DNA from: Setaria digitata
Taxonomy: Eukaryota; Nematoda; Chromadorea; Rhabditida; Setariidae
Assembly (NCBI GenBank): GCA_003640385.1
Contig: RCAB01000199.1
Location: 42,577-106,576, forward strand
DNA: 64,000 nucleotides
Direction: 5' to 3'
Position numbers and translations under genes: made by a program. Each line of letters begins with the position of its first letter. The first letter of the stretch is position 1. The notes under the pieces were generated by a model. The model saw nothing but the letters and a program-made list of their open reading frames with translations. It searched no databases and was not told the DNA's origin. This document shows, piece after piece, positions 38,201 through 50,300 of this stretch.

Positions 38201-39260
38201 TGGCACTCATGGACAATCCTAAGGTTTGTGCCATAATAGTATACTTCGAACCTCATAACGAAAACTGTCTACTTTAGCCAGGAGTGTCAAAACGTATCTC
38301 TGGAATTAGCTTGATTTTTTTTTTATTTCCTATGTTAACTGAAAGATGGCTGGATTTTCAAAATTCAAGGTGGAATGTAGCTTCTTTATTATAATACTAT
38401 TACAATGCTACCCGCAAATTACACATTCCCGCCATACCAACTGCTAATTCTTATTTCTCAATGATTAGTAAGAAGAGATAAAACCTGAATAAATCATGTT
38501 AAGACAGGATAACATTTCTTTCGCATATTAATTAGTGAATGTGGTCGAAGTGTTGTAGGATTACGTACTTTGGAACCGTTTGGGAGCAACATTAGCAAAT
38601 GGAAAACACGCTGCGAAAGCAGTTGTTGCTTATCGCGAAGCCCTCGAAATTTGTCCGAACTATACACGTGCCCGTTGTAATCTTGGGATCGCCTGCATTC
38701 AGTTGCGGAACTACAGGTATGTATATTTGAATTATTTCTTTTGCTTGCTTTTGGAATTAATTCTAGTCTCATATAAAAGTCGGTTAAAGCTCGTGAAGCT
38801 GAAAGACATATGTTGGAATCAGCTACGTATGCTTATAACGCGATTAATCTTTCTTCCTTTCTCTTGTTAGAATTGACAGATAAGTTGGTCAAGATGTGGT
38901 CTCTCAACTATTGTTCCCATTGATCTTTTTGAATATATTTTTTCTGCCACTGTTTGCCCTTAACAGCTGTAGTTTATTACTTCACTTCGGCATGTTTTAT
39001 TTTTCCTGCTCTCCCTATTGCATATTTTACTTAAAAAATAATTTTGAATTTTTTTCAACTTTATCATATATTTCAGGGAAGCGATAGAACATTTTATCAC
39101 CGCTCTTCAGTTGCAACAATCATATAGCTCCATTTCATCGTCCACAGTTTGGTCTCCGTTACGCGCAGCTGTCGTTCGAAGCCATTTGCCTTGTGCATTA
39201 GATTTGCTAGCAGCTGTCAATGAACAAGATTTGGAGAAGTGTATTCACTTGCTGAACTGA
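35212..39260 (+). CDS. prx-5: Peroxisomal targeting signal 1 receptor PEX5 (PRX-5)
   Basis: Ten exons (35212-35370, 35530-35795, 35940-36018, 36110-36168, 36340-36505, 36741-36842, 37381-37548, 38074-38223, 38559-38716, 39077-39260) give 496 residues. PEX5 binds proteins ending in SKL-type signals in the cytosol and carries them to the PEX13/14 dock of the peroxisome. Cys15 in [10 protein letters not shown] corresponds to the conserved N-terminal cysteine that is mono-ubiquitinated for recycling. WxxxF/Y docking motifs WTEEY, WAEEF and WAAEF lie in the N-terminal half. From about residue 200 the TPR domain follows: [81 protein letters not shown] and [17 protein letters not shown], ending close to the expected C-terminus. 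Two donors (36019 and 36169) must be GC for the frame to hold. A second gene starts 134 bases after the stop. Confidence 0.94.
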
Positions 39261-39380
39261 TTTATGCGAAACTGTACAGCAGCAAAATCTTGTCAAATAG
39301 GAACTGCCACTACTTAGATTTTTGCTTAATTCATTTCAAACTTTCAGTTTTCTATCTTCTAAGTCCTATTTTTTTTTTCA

Positions 39381-39392
39381 GCACTTTTTCAG
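39381..39392 (+). promoter_or_regulatory. Probable spliced-leader acceptor in the PEX5 operon
   Basis: A T-rich tract ends in two AGs, at 39380-39381 and 39391-39392. The second is two bases before the ATG at 39395. The spacing of about 130 bases from the PEX5 stop and the U-rich run fit an intercistronic region of a nematode operon, where a spliced leader is added to the downstream mRNA. Confidence 0.6.
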
Positions 39393-39394
39393 CC

Positions 39395-40711
39395 ATGATA
39401 TCATATTTTTTTCTGCTTATGACATTTGCCAATATTTCATGTATTCCACTGATGCCCGATCAGTCAGTGATTCCGGTTTTTGATAATTCTAAGAACATGC
39501 CATCCTTTCCTACTTCGAAATCCTTTTCTGGTAAAATTGTTGACGTCGTAGAAAAATGGGATTCACTTACTCCACCGCCTTATGAAGTCGTCGGTACCGT
39601 AATTCGCTCTCCAAATGCATTACGTGAAGTTGAAGAGGAAGTCTTTTCCACTACAAAAGGAAATGGTGTAGTGTATGATCGTACCAGCAATATTGAAAAT
39701 GATAAGCTTTATATGCATGAAATATCGGGAAAAGTTGAAGGATCTTATGGCATGCCGAGTTCCAAGCATAAAGAGACCAAAAATAATAATTCAGATCTGA
39801 ATTTTAAAATGTCTGCAGGGAACAACATGACTAAGCATAACTCTTCCACATATTCTTTTTTGAATGGAAATTCAACAGTCACATTAGAAACTACAATATC
39901 TACATCCAGTATTTTGAACAATACCATCAAGAAAATTCAAAACAAATCAAGTTTGCAGGAGTTTAAATCGGATTTTCGGGTTATCGATATCATGGAAGTT
40001 TTATATACTTTAGTTACGTTTGTGGAGCCAGTTTTATCTTTAGAAGTGACCACTACAACTAGCTATCCTTCACGGTCGGATAATTCGACATTAGCAAATA
40101 TAAGAGATGAATTTTTCGATCAGCTGGAATCTCAGTCTGCTACACATGCTAAAAAGACATTTTCACAGATGTATCAAGACGATGATGAAGTGGAAGTTAG
40201 TCATACGAAGGAAAAAGTGGACGAGAATCATTCCGTTGACACTATAAGCATTGATGATTATATGGTTGTCAAAAGCGAACAAAATCATGGGAAACTGAAA
40301 ACAAATTCGAACTTAAATCCACAAGTGATTCCCAGATCGGAATTCGCAAAGAACGGTATCAAGGTACAAGAAGGAAGAATAATGCTTGGTTGTGATGTCG
40401 ATCAAATCGGTATCTCGAAAGGAGATTCAGAGCAGATTAGTTCATCGAACTGTGCGCCTACAGCTGAAACAAGATTCTGGGAATCACATGATCAGATGCG
40501 TGAAAAGTATGAGAAGGAAGATGATAAATCTCCGCCTGTTTTGACGCATTTTGAAAAAACACTTTGGGAGAAACTGATTGCCGGTCTGAAATGTTCTCTT
40601 CGAGATTGCCGAGAGGCATTAAAACCAACAGAAAGTATCCGCAGATATTTAATTGAACCATCAATAAGTCGAGCCAGAAAACATAGCGGCAATGATCAGG
40701 CACACTCTTAA
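39395..40711 (+). CDS. Predicted secreted protein, not recognised, downstream gene of PEX5 operon
   Basis: A single uninterrupted frame of 438 residues, in a window where every other gene has introns. The frame also stays open upstream to 39239, overlapping the last PEX5 exon in another frame, but that extension is TTT-rich and contains the acceptor, so the ATG at 39395 is preferred. The N-terminus MISYFFLLMTFANISC looks like a signal peptide. The rest is hydrophilic and Ser/Thr/Asn-rich with about six possible N-glycosylation sites (for example NMT, NST, NNT, NKS), a PPPYEV motif near residue 65 and one moderately hydrophobic stretch near residue 215 (IMEVLYTLVTFVEPVLSLEV) that could be a membrane segment. 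The C-terminus (FEKTLWEKLIAGLKCSLRD) is better ordered, with spaced charged residues. Function is unknown; the family is not recognised. A coding role is supported by length and codon-like composition only. AATAAA at 41122-41127. Confidence 0.72.
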   Translation: MISYFFLLMTFANISCIPLMPDQSVIPVFDNSKNMPSFPTSKSFSGKIVDVVEKWDSLTPPPYEVVGTVIRSPNALREVEEEVFSTTKGNGVVYDRTSNIENDKLYMHEISGKVEGSYGMPSSKHKETKNNNSDLNFKMSAGNNMTKHNSSTYSFLNGNSTVTLETTISTSSILNNTIKKIQNKSSLQEFKSDFRVIDIMEVLYTLVTFVEPVLSLEVTTTTSYPSRSDNSTLANIRDEFFDQLESQSATHAKKTFSQMYQDDDEVEVSHTKEKVDENHSVDTISIDDYMVVKSEQNHGKLKTNSNLNPQVIPRSEFAKNGIKVQEGRIMLGCDVDQIGISKGDSEQISSSNCAPTAETRFWESHDQMREKYEKEDDKSPPVLTHFEKTLWEKLIAGLKCSLRDCREALKPTESIRRYLIEPSISRARKHSGNDQAHS

Positions 40712-43700
40712 CTTTGCTCATTGTTGTGTCTTATTTATGATTATCTTTGGTGAACTGTGTATTTCCCTAAAATTCAGATTTTCCACTAATTTCCTTTGCG
40801 CCACCCACATTTCGGAATCACTGACTGAAATGTAATCAAAATCAGTTCAGTTTTCATAATTTAATGGTATCATTTATTTCGGTGAAATGTGTCTCATAAA
40901 CAAAAGTCATCAGCGTATTGCGCATATCAACATTTTACTGATATCACGATTATTGCTACTATTTTATTTTTTGAACAGTTATTTTTATTATCTAATTTTA
41001 AGCGTGTTAATTCTATTTTGTATTTTAAATATTATTTAATTTGTATGAATTGGAACAACCTTAATTAAAAAATCGATAAGATATATTTTTTCAAGTGATC
41101 ACAGTACCAGAAATTATAGAAAATAAAAAGTATCTTGTCTATCTAATCATGATGTATAATCATTGGTTTTTCTATCTTCTCATTTCATTGGTTCAAAGGT
41201 TGAAAGTTGAAAGCAGTTTAATGCTGTTTTCTAATTAATATGATGGTAGTTGTATTGTATTGTTGAGCCTTTATTCTCATTTTTGATATTTTCAACTTCC
41301 TTAAAACTGGTATTGGTGGCGGGTATGTGTGAATTTTTTTATTATAAAATTTAAGCATAAAATTGATAATTAAATTTTCTCTTTTTTTTTTTTACATAAA
41401 ATAATCACTTCTGTTGCATTTTAGGACAATAATATACTTGGCCAATAGAATTTTTAACACAATACAAGCATATTAATGCATGAAAAAATTTAACAGGAAA
41501 ATAGCCCGAACAATGAAGACGATAACAACAGGTGAAGGTCATTACTCTGCTAGAATATCTATCTTCAAGTGGTAGTAATAACATTTGAGGAGTTAAGTAT
41601 GAATTAATGAAGAGAAAGAGAGAGAGAGAGAAAGAGATGGGGATAATTTTGATGATAGCAATGATTGTCACCTTTGTACGGTAGCTGTGGTCATTGAACT
41701 ACATCACATTTTATTCTCTCAGTGTTCTCTTTAAAATCTACAGACATTTTACACCTTATTTCATTTGACATGTTAAATTTTTCCTATAAATGTGTAAAAA
41801 TTTCGAGACTAAATGAATTTAGTACGTTGGTTAAAATTTTTGCTCAGCTTAAAACTCGTACTTCTTACTCTTAAAGTTAAAATATACTGCAAATGGTAAT
41901 GAGATGAGAAGTCAACTTCTGTTTGAAAATATGAAACTAAGTAGTTCCTCATTATGCTAGTGGATATATAACAAAATCAGAAAATATTATGCTGTCAAAT
42001 TTTCTTTTCTTTAATTTTAGTAAAAATTCGACAGGATATTTCGATAATTTTTCTACCATACCTCATTTCATCTATTGCTAAATAAAAAATAATAATAATG
42101 AATAAATAAAATCACTACTTATAGCATACTTTGGGTTTTATAGCTATCCTTTATTATTTTTTATCATCTGTATAATTCCGACAAAAAATGAAAAAATCTA
42201 ATATTCCTGTTAAAATTGTCCTATTCAATCTGCTACATAATTAGTCAAACTGAAATGCAGCAGTTAAATTGTCCTGGATTATTTTTTGGTATTTAAATTT
42301 TATCTTTTTACTTATTATATATTAAAAATTACAGTAATCTTTTTCCTCCTCTCTCTCTCTCTCTGTTCGTTAATTAGTAAAGGAAAAGATGAAGTAGAAA
42401 TGATGAAATAGCGAAATACACTTTTGTTTGGTAATTCAGGCCAATTGTTCAAAACGACGATGCTACTGCTCGTTAAAATAAATTTTCTCAGCAATTTTAC
42501 TTGCATTCATGGGTAAATTATTTCGACTATTCAGACGGCGATTGCTTTTGAGCTAACTAGCTGCTTAATTAAATGGAAAAATTGTTTTGATAAATTTAAA
42601 ATTCGTTCTAATTTTAATTTACTTTCAATCTTTTCCATTAAATAAAGAGGAGGTCTTGTCAATGAATAAGTATATCAATTTAAATACAATTAAAAATATC
42701 ATTCATTCAAAAAATTTCAAAAAAAGATGCCATTTTAATATAAATAAGGAGAAATGTGAAACAGTATTGATAATGTTATCGTGGAAAATTCCAGTAAATT
42801 TCTTTCTTCACCAAAAATTTTCACGACTTTTTTCTTCAGATAACAAAATTTATGATTTACATGTTACTTCTACTGCTGGTTATAGTTTATTGAAAATTTA
42901 ATGGAATTTCTAAACACTTATGGTTCAGATAACTTTGTATTAGATTAGAAGACAAAAAAAAAAAAAAAGAAGAAAGAAGGTTTTTTAAGTAAAATTACAC
43001 TTCCAAGAAAAAAAAAGGGGGAAAAAAGAGAAAAAAGAAACAAATAGTTCATCAAATCTACAAGTTATGTTAAAATAATTGATTCATGTCTGAGAAACAA
43101 AATCTTTATTTGCTAACATTTTTTCCTTTCATCATAATGTTTGCAATTATCTGAATTAAGCCACTGTTCAAAGCTAATCATTTGAACTTTATAGTAAATA
43201 ACTCAAGAATAATATTGAGCATTTTTAGACAGTAGCACCAGATTTCAGTGAAATTCACTTCTCTAATTTGATATGAATCGAATCATATTTGAGCCAGAAG
43301 GATTACCATCTTCAGTAACAAACTAATTCACAGTTCCATGAAAAGTTTTATTTTTGATTTTCTTATGAATCTTGGAAAAATTATCATAAGAAATTATCAT
43401 CAATAAATCATTTAATTATCAATGTTAGAAAAAGCGCAAGATGTGTCTCGTTTTTCTCTTGCATTATTTTAAAAGATGGACGAGAAATTACTATTTCAAA
43501 AAATGGTCAACATCGATAAATCATTTATTTTTTTTCTAACATTGATAATTAAATGATTTATTTGTAGAATTACTGAAATACTTCCCTGCTACTTTAGCTA
43601 GTTCTCTTTCTCTCATATAATCACGATTTGGCACAGTCCATTTTAATTAAGATTCAAGTATCGGAGAAAAATTGGTTCGCAGTTTTTTCAAATTTCTATT

Positions 43701-46700
43701 TACATTTGTAATATATCATGACACAATGATTAGGTTCCATCATGTTGTGCTGGAATACTGTGCTCTATGAGGCAGTTTCCTTTCAATATTTCAAAAAAAG
43801 TTTTTTTCAGAGACTAAGTCGTCTTTTTCACTATACATATGTAAAACGATCTCCAAAATTCGCTTAAAAACTTCCCGACTGCTTCTTTTTTTTCTTTTCG
43901 AACAAGAAAACCATACATCTCCATATCTCCTGGTTAATTATTTGCTAATTAATTAAGTATTGTGTAAAATGAATTTGATATAGCCTACTGCTAATAATCC
44001 ATAATCCATGAAATTACCAATGTCGTCTCAATTCTTCCAAATTCCTATTTCCCATTTCCATCATCCTAAATGCTACTATCCTTTTTTGTAACTAACTGTT
44101 TTCATTTCTTTTCAAAAAAAAAAAAAAAAAAAAAAAGGAAAAGAAAAATCAACATCATTCAGAGACATTAAGGTTGGGAAATAATATTAAACTGACTTAT
44201 GAACCTTAACTTCAGGAACTATGAACTTCATCGCTCTAATGATCATAGTTTAATACATTCCAATACATACTTTATAATCTCGACTCCGCGTAAATATATC
44301 ACTAATTCATAAGAATAAAAAACAAAAAAAAAAAAAAAAAAACAATGAATAAAACTGTCTCTTTCTTTTTTTTTTTGTCATTCGTCATCAAATCAAGAAA
44401 TGCATTCGTTTTCCTGCCATTAAGAATAAATAGGAAAAACCCTTTCGTTAGTCCCATTTCTTTTCGATAACATAAGCAATAGAGAAATTAATTCTCGTCC
44501 ATTACGGTGTAACAACAATATTCAATTCCTATTCGTAATTTATCAAAATATTTCTACCTGAAAACACAACAGGTTCAATTACATCTGCACATTCTACAAC
44601 GAAGTAAAGGTGGAGCAAAAGGCGAAACACATCATCAAATGTTCTTTGTCATTCCTTAGTATTCAATCATAAGGCGTAATTTATATTCTCATTTTTTTTT
44701 TTCCTTTCCTTCCTTTTCCTTTATTATTTTACAATCTTTATCGCAAACTAGCCATTATTTCTAAGCATTTTTATACAATTCGTTAATTGCAATTACCTTA
44801 TTCTTTAATGAGTCATTTTTCTTATTACTGATAATTAATAAATTATATGAGAAGCGCCTTTTACTGTTAAAAGCATTAATGATTCAATCCAAAACAAACG
44901 CTTCAGAGCCATAAGCAAACGTTAGATTAGTTCATGGGATTTTATTTTACATTTTACTTTTTTTATAAAAACATTTGTAAAATTAGTTCGCTAAGTGTTT
45001 ACAATCAGCAGTAATATGAAAGCATTTAATAAAAGTGATAATTTTTCTTGGCAAAAATCACCGCACTTATTCATGCATTGAAATTCGGATACAATAAAGA
45101 ATGTAAATTATCAAGGAAACAGACGTTTTAATAATCTTCATCTCTCTATTAATTACTTATGAAGCATTTTTGCCAATGCATGTTTGAGAACGAATCGAGC
45201 AGATAGCATAGATTACATCTCATGCACATATACATATAGATGAATTAGATTATATATTCCATTTCTGTCATCAGCTATTCATCAAACTTTAAGCAATGAT
45301 AGGACTCCTCTCAAATTCTTGAAATAGTACCCTTTCAATAATTGTAAAACCGCGTTTGCACAACTAAAGCATCATATAATACTGAGAACTGTTCTTGTAA
45401 TTAATTCGATTATTCACCCTAAATTTACTACTTGTCTTGCATAGATATTCATTCTTCATCTAACAACACTTGTGAAAAAACTTTTTTAATGTTCTAAGAG
45501 ATCTGAAACTAGTACATGTCACCATATCCACAATATATTCAAACATATACCTAACACGTAACACGTGTCCCTTTGTTACCATTTTTTCCTTAATTTACGG
45601 AATATAAAATCACTGATCTAGTAGTTTCACGTACAGAAAGCAAATCCACGTACACACCAGAAAAGGACAATAAGTGCAACTGTTGGCCACGTCACAGCTG
45701 TTAGAAAAAGACGAGTCGAAATGAAAATTGCCATCCAGCAGGATATCTAATAGAAAGTTTCTTGAGTGAGCTTGGCTCGTCGGAGTTTCCTTTCCACTTT
45801 GCTCAATCAGCTGATGTTGGTGCACTAATTAGTGACTAGACTGATATGATCAGTTGCTTATTTACGTTATTCATGTAATTGTCGGACGAGATTTAGTGTA
45901 AAGTTCTGTCTTTATTAGTCCACTCTTTGCAAGAGGTCATGATGTGCTGAAATGTGAAGCTTGAATCTCGTCTCTTATCCGATTGACATTACTATAAAAG
46001 CGAATTCTTAATTGGATTTGGAGAAAGTTAAAATTTGATAGAATTGAGGAACTTTAAATCTAGCAAAATCACTAGTCATTTAAGGTATTTTATTTGCTTA
46101 TTTAAATAAGTACATCCCCAGATGTATATATCGTGTTGGGAAGTTTCTTCTTTTTCTCTCAATAGTAGACGATGAAAGCATTACCGACACTAAATGATTT
46201 GTGTTTGCACGGTGGAAAATAACCAATTTCTAATCCATTCTCCAGGTCGTCTAGTTATTCATCACATCAAATGTAAGGAAACAGAGGAAGAAAGATGGTC
46301 TGAAAAAAAAAAAAAAAAAAAAAAAGAAAAAAGAATGACTGGTTACGATTTAACTTCTAGAGAGCAACCAAGGAGGAAGGGAGGAATTAGGAGAAGTTTC
46401 GTTGTATAGATGTTATGAAATTGCTGTTGTTGTTCTGTTGCCTAGGCTTTCAAGTGACATTTTCGAGAGCGAAAGAATGTTGGACATAGATATGCATTCA
46501 TAAATAGCTGAGGGAGCATGATTCCACATGGTCGTTATAATTTTTTCTAATGGTTTATTAATTTCTTGATTATTATTAGAAAGAACGGAATACTAATCTA
46601 ATCTGTTCCTGTTCAGCTATCCTTTCTGATCTAAGCTAGTCGAAACTGATAAATGGGAACGAGAAATTACATTAACGATTAACTGGATAGTTTGATGTTG

Positions 46701-47304
46701 GTTATTCCTACTATTTTCGTAGTGATTATCTAATCATATCCATCTGTCGTCTCTTATTAATTTTGTGCTTCTCATGTAAATGACCGGTACGTAATTTAGA
46801 CTCTTTCAGCTAAAACATTAATTTGGTACCGCCGTCATATATCCGTTATTTGGATTTGGTTTAATTCATTTATGGATTCGGGAAACAGTTGCTCATCTAA
46901 TTGACAGATGGTGAACAAAAGAAGCCTGAGAGTGAGAAGTTGCTTGTGGATAGACAAATGTTGGTTGTAAACTCACAACATTATACCCACTTCTCGAAAT
47001 CAAATTTTACGTCCGAAATACAAAATTTGAGTTAAAGGTTGGAAACTTATAATATCCATCTTTTTTTGTTCTTATTTAATGTCCATTTAAGAATAAAATG
47101 ACTTCCTTTTTTTAATGTTTGGTTTTTTTTTTTCCGAGGGAGAAAAATATTTGAAATGCACTATAATAAAGAAGTAATTGTAGCCATGATAATTGCTGTA
47201 GCAATACAAGTGCAATACTACCATTTTGATGATTCCACACAACTGTTACTATTTCAACCTCACTTTTGAATTTACCATTTCTTTTCTTTTTCAGAGCTAG
47301 TGTA
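40712..47304. other. Long gene-poor region upstream of the CELF gene
   Basis: 6.6 kb with no exon that can be supported. It contains a perfect 32-base inverted repeat (43402-43562), A-tracts near 44116-44137 and 46299-46324, a GA run near 41618-41632, and a stretch of higher GC at about 45600-45840. Non-coding 5' exons and promoters of the CELF gene are likely here, since the first coding exon at 47295 opens after a strong TTTTTCAG acceptor. Confidence 0.5.
43402..43562. repeat. Perfect 32-bp inverted repeat with 97-base spacer
   Basis: The arm at 43402-43433 begins AATAAATCATTTAATTATCA and the arm at 43531-43562 is its exact reverse complement. The spacer holds a partial further copy (CATCGATAAATCATTTATT at 43511-43529). 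The arms are AT-rich, but 32 exact bases are unlikely by chance. It could be a small inverted-repeat element or a hairpin RNA; no target-site duplication is obvious. Confidence 0.9.
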
Positions 47305-50300
47305 ATGAGTAGTCAACCAATGCAACAATCTCAAGCTTCTTCGGCAAGAGAACCAGATCCAGATGCCATCAAGATGTTCGTCGGCCAGGTGTGTGGTTGG
47401 CCTTCAGTAATATCAGTAATTATTACCTGATGTAAAAGTATACAATACCTGTTTATTTTCATGGTAGCGGATAACTAAAGTTATTTATGGTTTGCAAGAG
47501 ATATAATATTTTCTTTCTATATGTTTTTTCTAATTTTATATGCTAATTTTGTTTAGATTCCGCGATCATGGGGCGAGGCAGAATGTAGGGAGTTGTTTGA
47601 GCAGTTCGGTTCTGTCTGTCAGCTCAATGTTCTTCGTGATAAAGTAACACAAACAAGTCGAGGTAACAATGTTTTTCCGCGTATATAAAATATTGGTAGT
47701 ACTGGTTAGTGTGTTCACTGCAAATGATGATGATATTTCAGGTTGCTGTTTCGTAACTTATTATAAGCGGGCCGATGCAATAGCAGCACAAGCAGCCCTT
47801 CACAACATTCGTGTTTTGCCGCAAATGTACCATCCTGTGCAAATGAAACCTGCCGACATTGAAAACAGAAATGGTGGTTCATCAGTTTTCTTATTCTGGT
47901 TTCATTTTCTTATCGTCGTGGTCTTTTGTCGTTATTTTCACCGGTTTTATTGTAGTTGCTCTAAACAAGATAATAATATATAACTGAACTTACTACACAA
48001 TAATAGGATATTTATTTCAGAGGATAAGAAAATTATTTTTATGCAATAATAGATAATATGTACATCAGAATTGTGTAGTAATCTGTGGTTATGTTTCCTT
48101 GTTTTCTTATTTTCCATCTCTTATTTTTTTCCTGCAACTGATGGTCTACGTTGAATTACAGAAAGAAAGCTGTTTGTTGGAATGTTAAATAAGAAACTCA
48201 CTGAAGACGATGTGCGTGACATGTTTGCTCAGTTTGGACATATCGAAGACTGCACTGTTTTGAAGGATTCGGAGGGAAAAAGTCGAGGTACATCCATATT
48301 TTGTAATGCTGTAGTACTGCCATTTAATGGGAATAGAAAAAAAAAATAACTAAAATAAGACATACGTTTCATATTTATAGGAAGCTGGAATATTGAGGCT
48401 ACCATTAATTCTCTCCTCCTTTCTCCTATAATAAAGAAATTGACTGTTTTAAAGTCGGAAGCGTTCAGTAAAAAACAGTTTATATGCTGGGCTTGAATTA
48501 TTTTGAGGCAGTGAACAATTTTTAGTTGTCAGATAAATAAGGTAAAGGAAAACTCAATAAATTAGGCATTTCTTTTTCTCGTCCGAACGCAGGATTCATT
48601 AATATGTACACTCCAGTATCAGAACTACAGCAGTTGGGGATGTCGAAACATGGCGGAGTATATGTCCTGGAACTTTCAGACAAATGTTGAATTTCCTGCA
48701 CATGTGAGCAACCTGGTACATAATAAGCGAGTGAACAAGCATCTTGGATGGGACAGATTAGGAGGGAGCTTTTCGGATCTGTTCTAGAAGACCCTTAGGG
48801 ATAATTTCAGGGGACTCTATGTATGATCTATTCATACCACCATCAAAAGATGGTTTGCTTTGCCTTGATATGACAGTCCATGTGATCCTGGTGATCAGTG
48901 TCATGTTGACAACTGTAAGTTTGTAGACCAATTGCATGAATATCAGAAGTGTTTGTTCTCAAGCTAGGTGATCACATTGTTTATAGTGCTTCACCGTGAT
49001 TATATGTTATGTGTTTGTAAACTAATTTATGTATATTGGTTTTAAAACGTTTGATAACCTCTTGTTATTGATTGCTTCTAGCTTACCTTATTTGAGGGTC
49101 CCTTAATATATAATGAGTTAGGTTTTTTTTTTTTTTTTCGGTTCTGGGATTTGTTTTATCGATCGGATTTCTCCATTGATCTCGAGTTTCATATATGATA
49201 ATGTTCTAAACGTCCAATATGGCTTTCTGATTTTTATTTTTTATGGTTACAATAAAATAAAGGGTATAGGGACTGATTTTGTTCTTTTTTATTCTTTTTT
49301 TCCTCGTTCTCCTTTTCATGTTGTCCTTGTCACAGATAGCCGTTTGTTGAGCGTAACTTTTTGTTCCAGGCTGTGCCTTTGTGACGTTTGCTCATCGTTC
49401 CTGTGCGCAACAAGCAATCAAACAAGTGCATCTATCTCAGACTATGGAGGTACACTGTCGCTCACCTGTACACTTTTTTCTTTTGGAAGTACACCACGAG
49501 AAAACATTTTATGCTATTCAACCTACTATGGACTACCATATATTAGCTGCATTTAACTTATTAACGATAGGCAACTCTCTTAGAAAGCTCTTTTTCCGTT
49601 TTAGTGATACCAGGACTCTTTGGGTTTTAGCCTTGTGCTTGAATCGTATCATGTTATCACGTTTTAAAATATTATACTTTACGTTAGTTATTCGTTGCGC
49701 TGATGACCTAATTGTAAGAGCATGAGGCGCACACTGTCGTAACTTCCTATCATGTTCCTGAATGTTTTCTGAACCCTGATAGGTTAAATCTGTTGTGTGA
49801 AGTTTAATGTTGGGACGAATATCGGCATTCATTGTTGCAGCATATCTATGTTATAACCCGTAAAGATTGTAAATTTCTTCTGTCTTTTATACATTTCTTT
49901 CACGAATGGGCTGCGTAGCATGCTGTTTTTTTATAAATCTTCTTTGGATGTTATTACCCGAGAGTACTTATAACCTCTCTTCATATTAAAAGAACTTCCT
50001 ATTGTTACAAAAGAAATTGGATTTTATTCATAAGATGTTTTTCTGTAACTCCCATATGTTTAGGGTTGTTCGAAACCGATTGTCGTAAAATTCGCCGACA
50101 CTCAAAAGGAAAAGGATGCAAAAAAGAGTAGTGGGACTCCGGCAATGACGACGCCTTCGCTTCAGAACACAGTTGGTCTGGCTAATACATTACAGCAGGT
50201 AAAATTTAATGCATTACTCATTTTTTTCAGGAAAGTAGCCAGGCTGTTGTTTATTAAAATTCAGTAATGCTGTGGTTTGCATAGTTTTTTAACGTTATGA

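Noticed and set aside
40458..40721. 87- and 66-codon frames antisense to the secreted-protein gene
   Set aside because: Shadow frames of the longer + strand frame.
42587..42901. 104-codon frame in the CELF upstream desert
   Set aside because: It starts at TTG, is very AT-rich, has no motif and no splice or polyadenylation context.
49176..49832. Open frames of 99-126 codons around CELF exon 5
   Set aside because: They overlap the RRM2 exon in other frames or its flanking introns, on both strands, with no family features.
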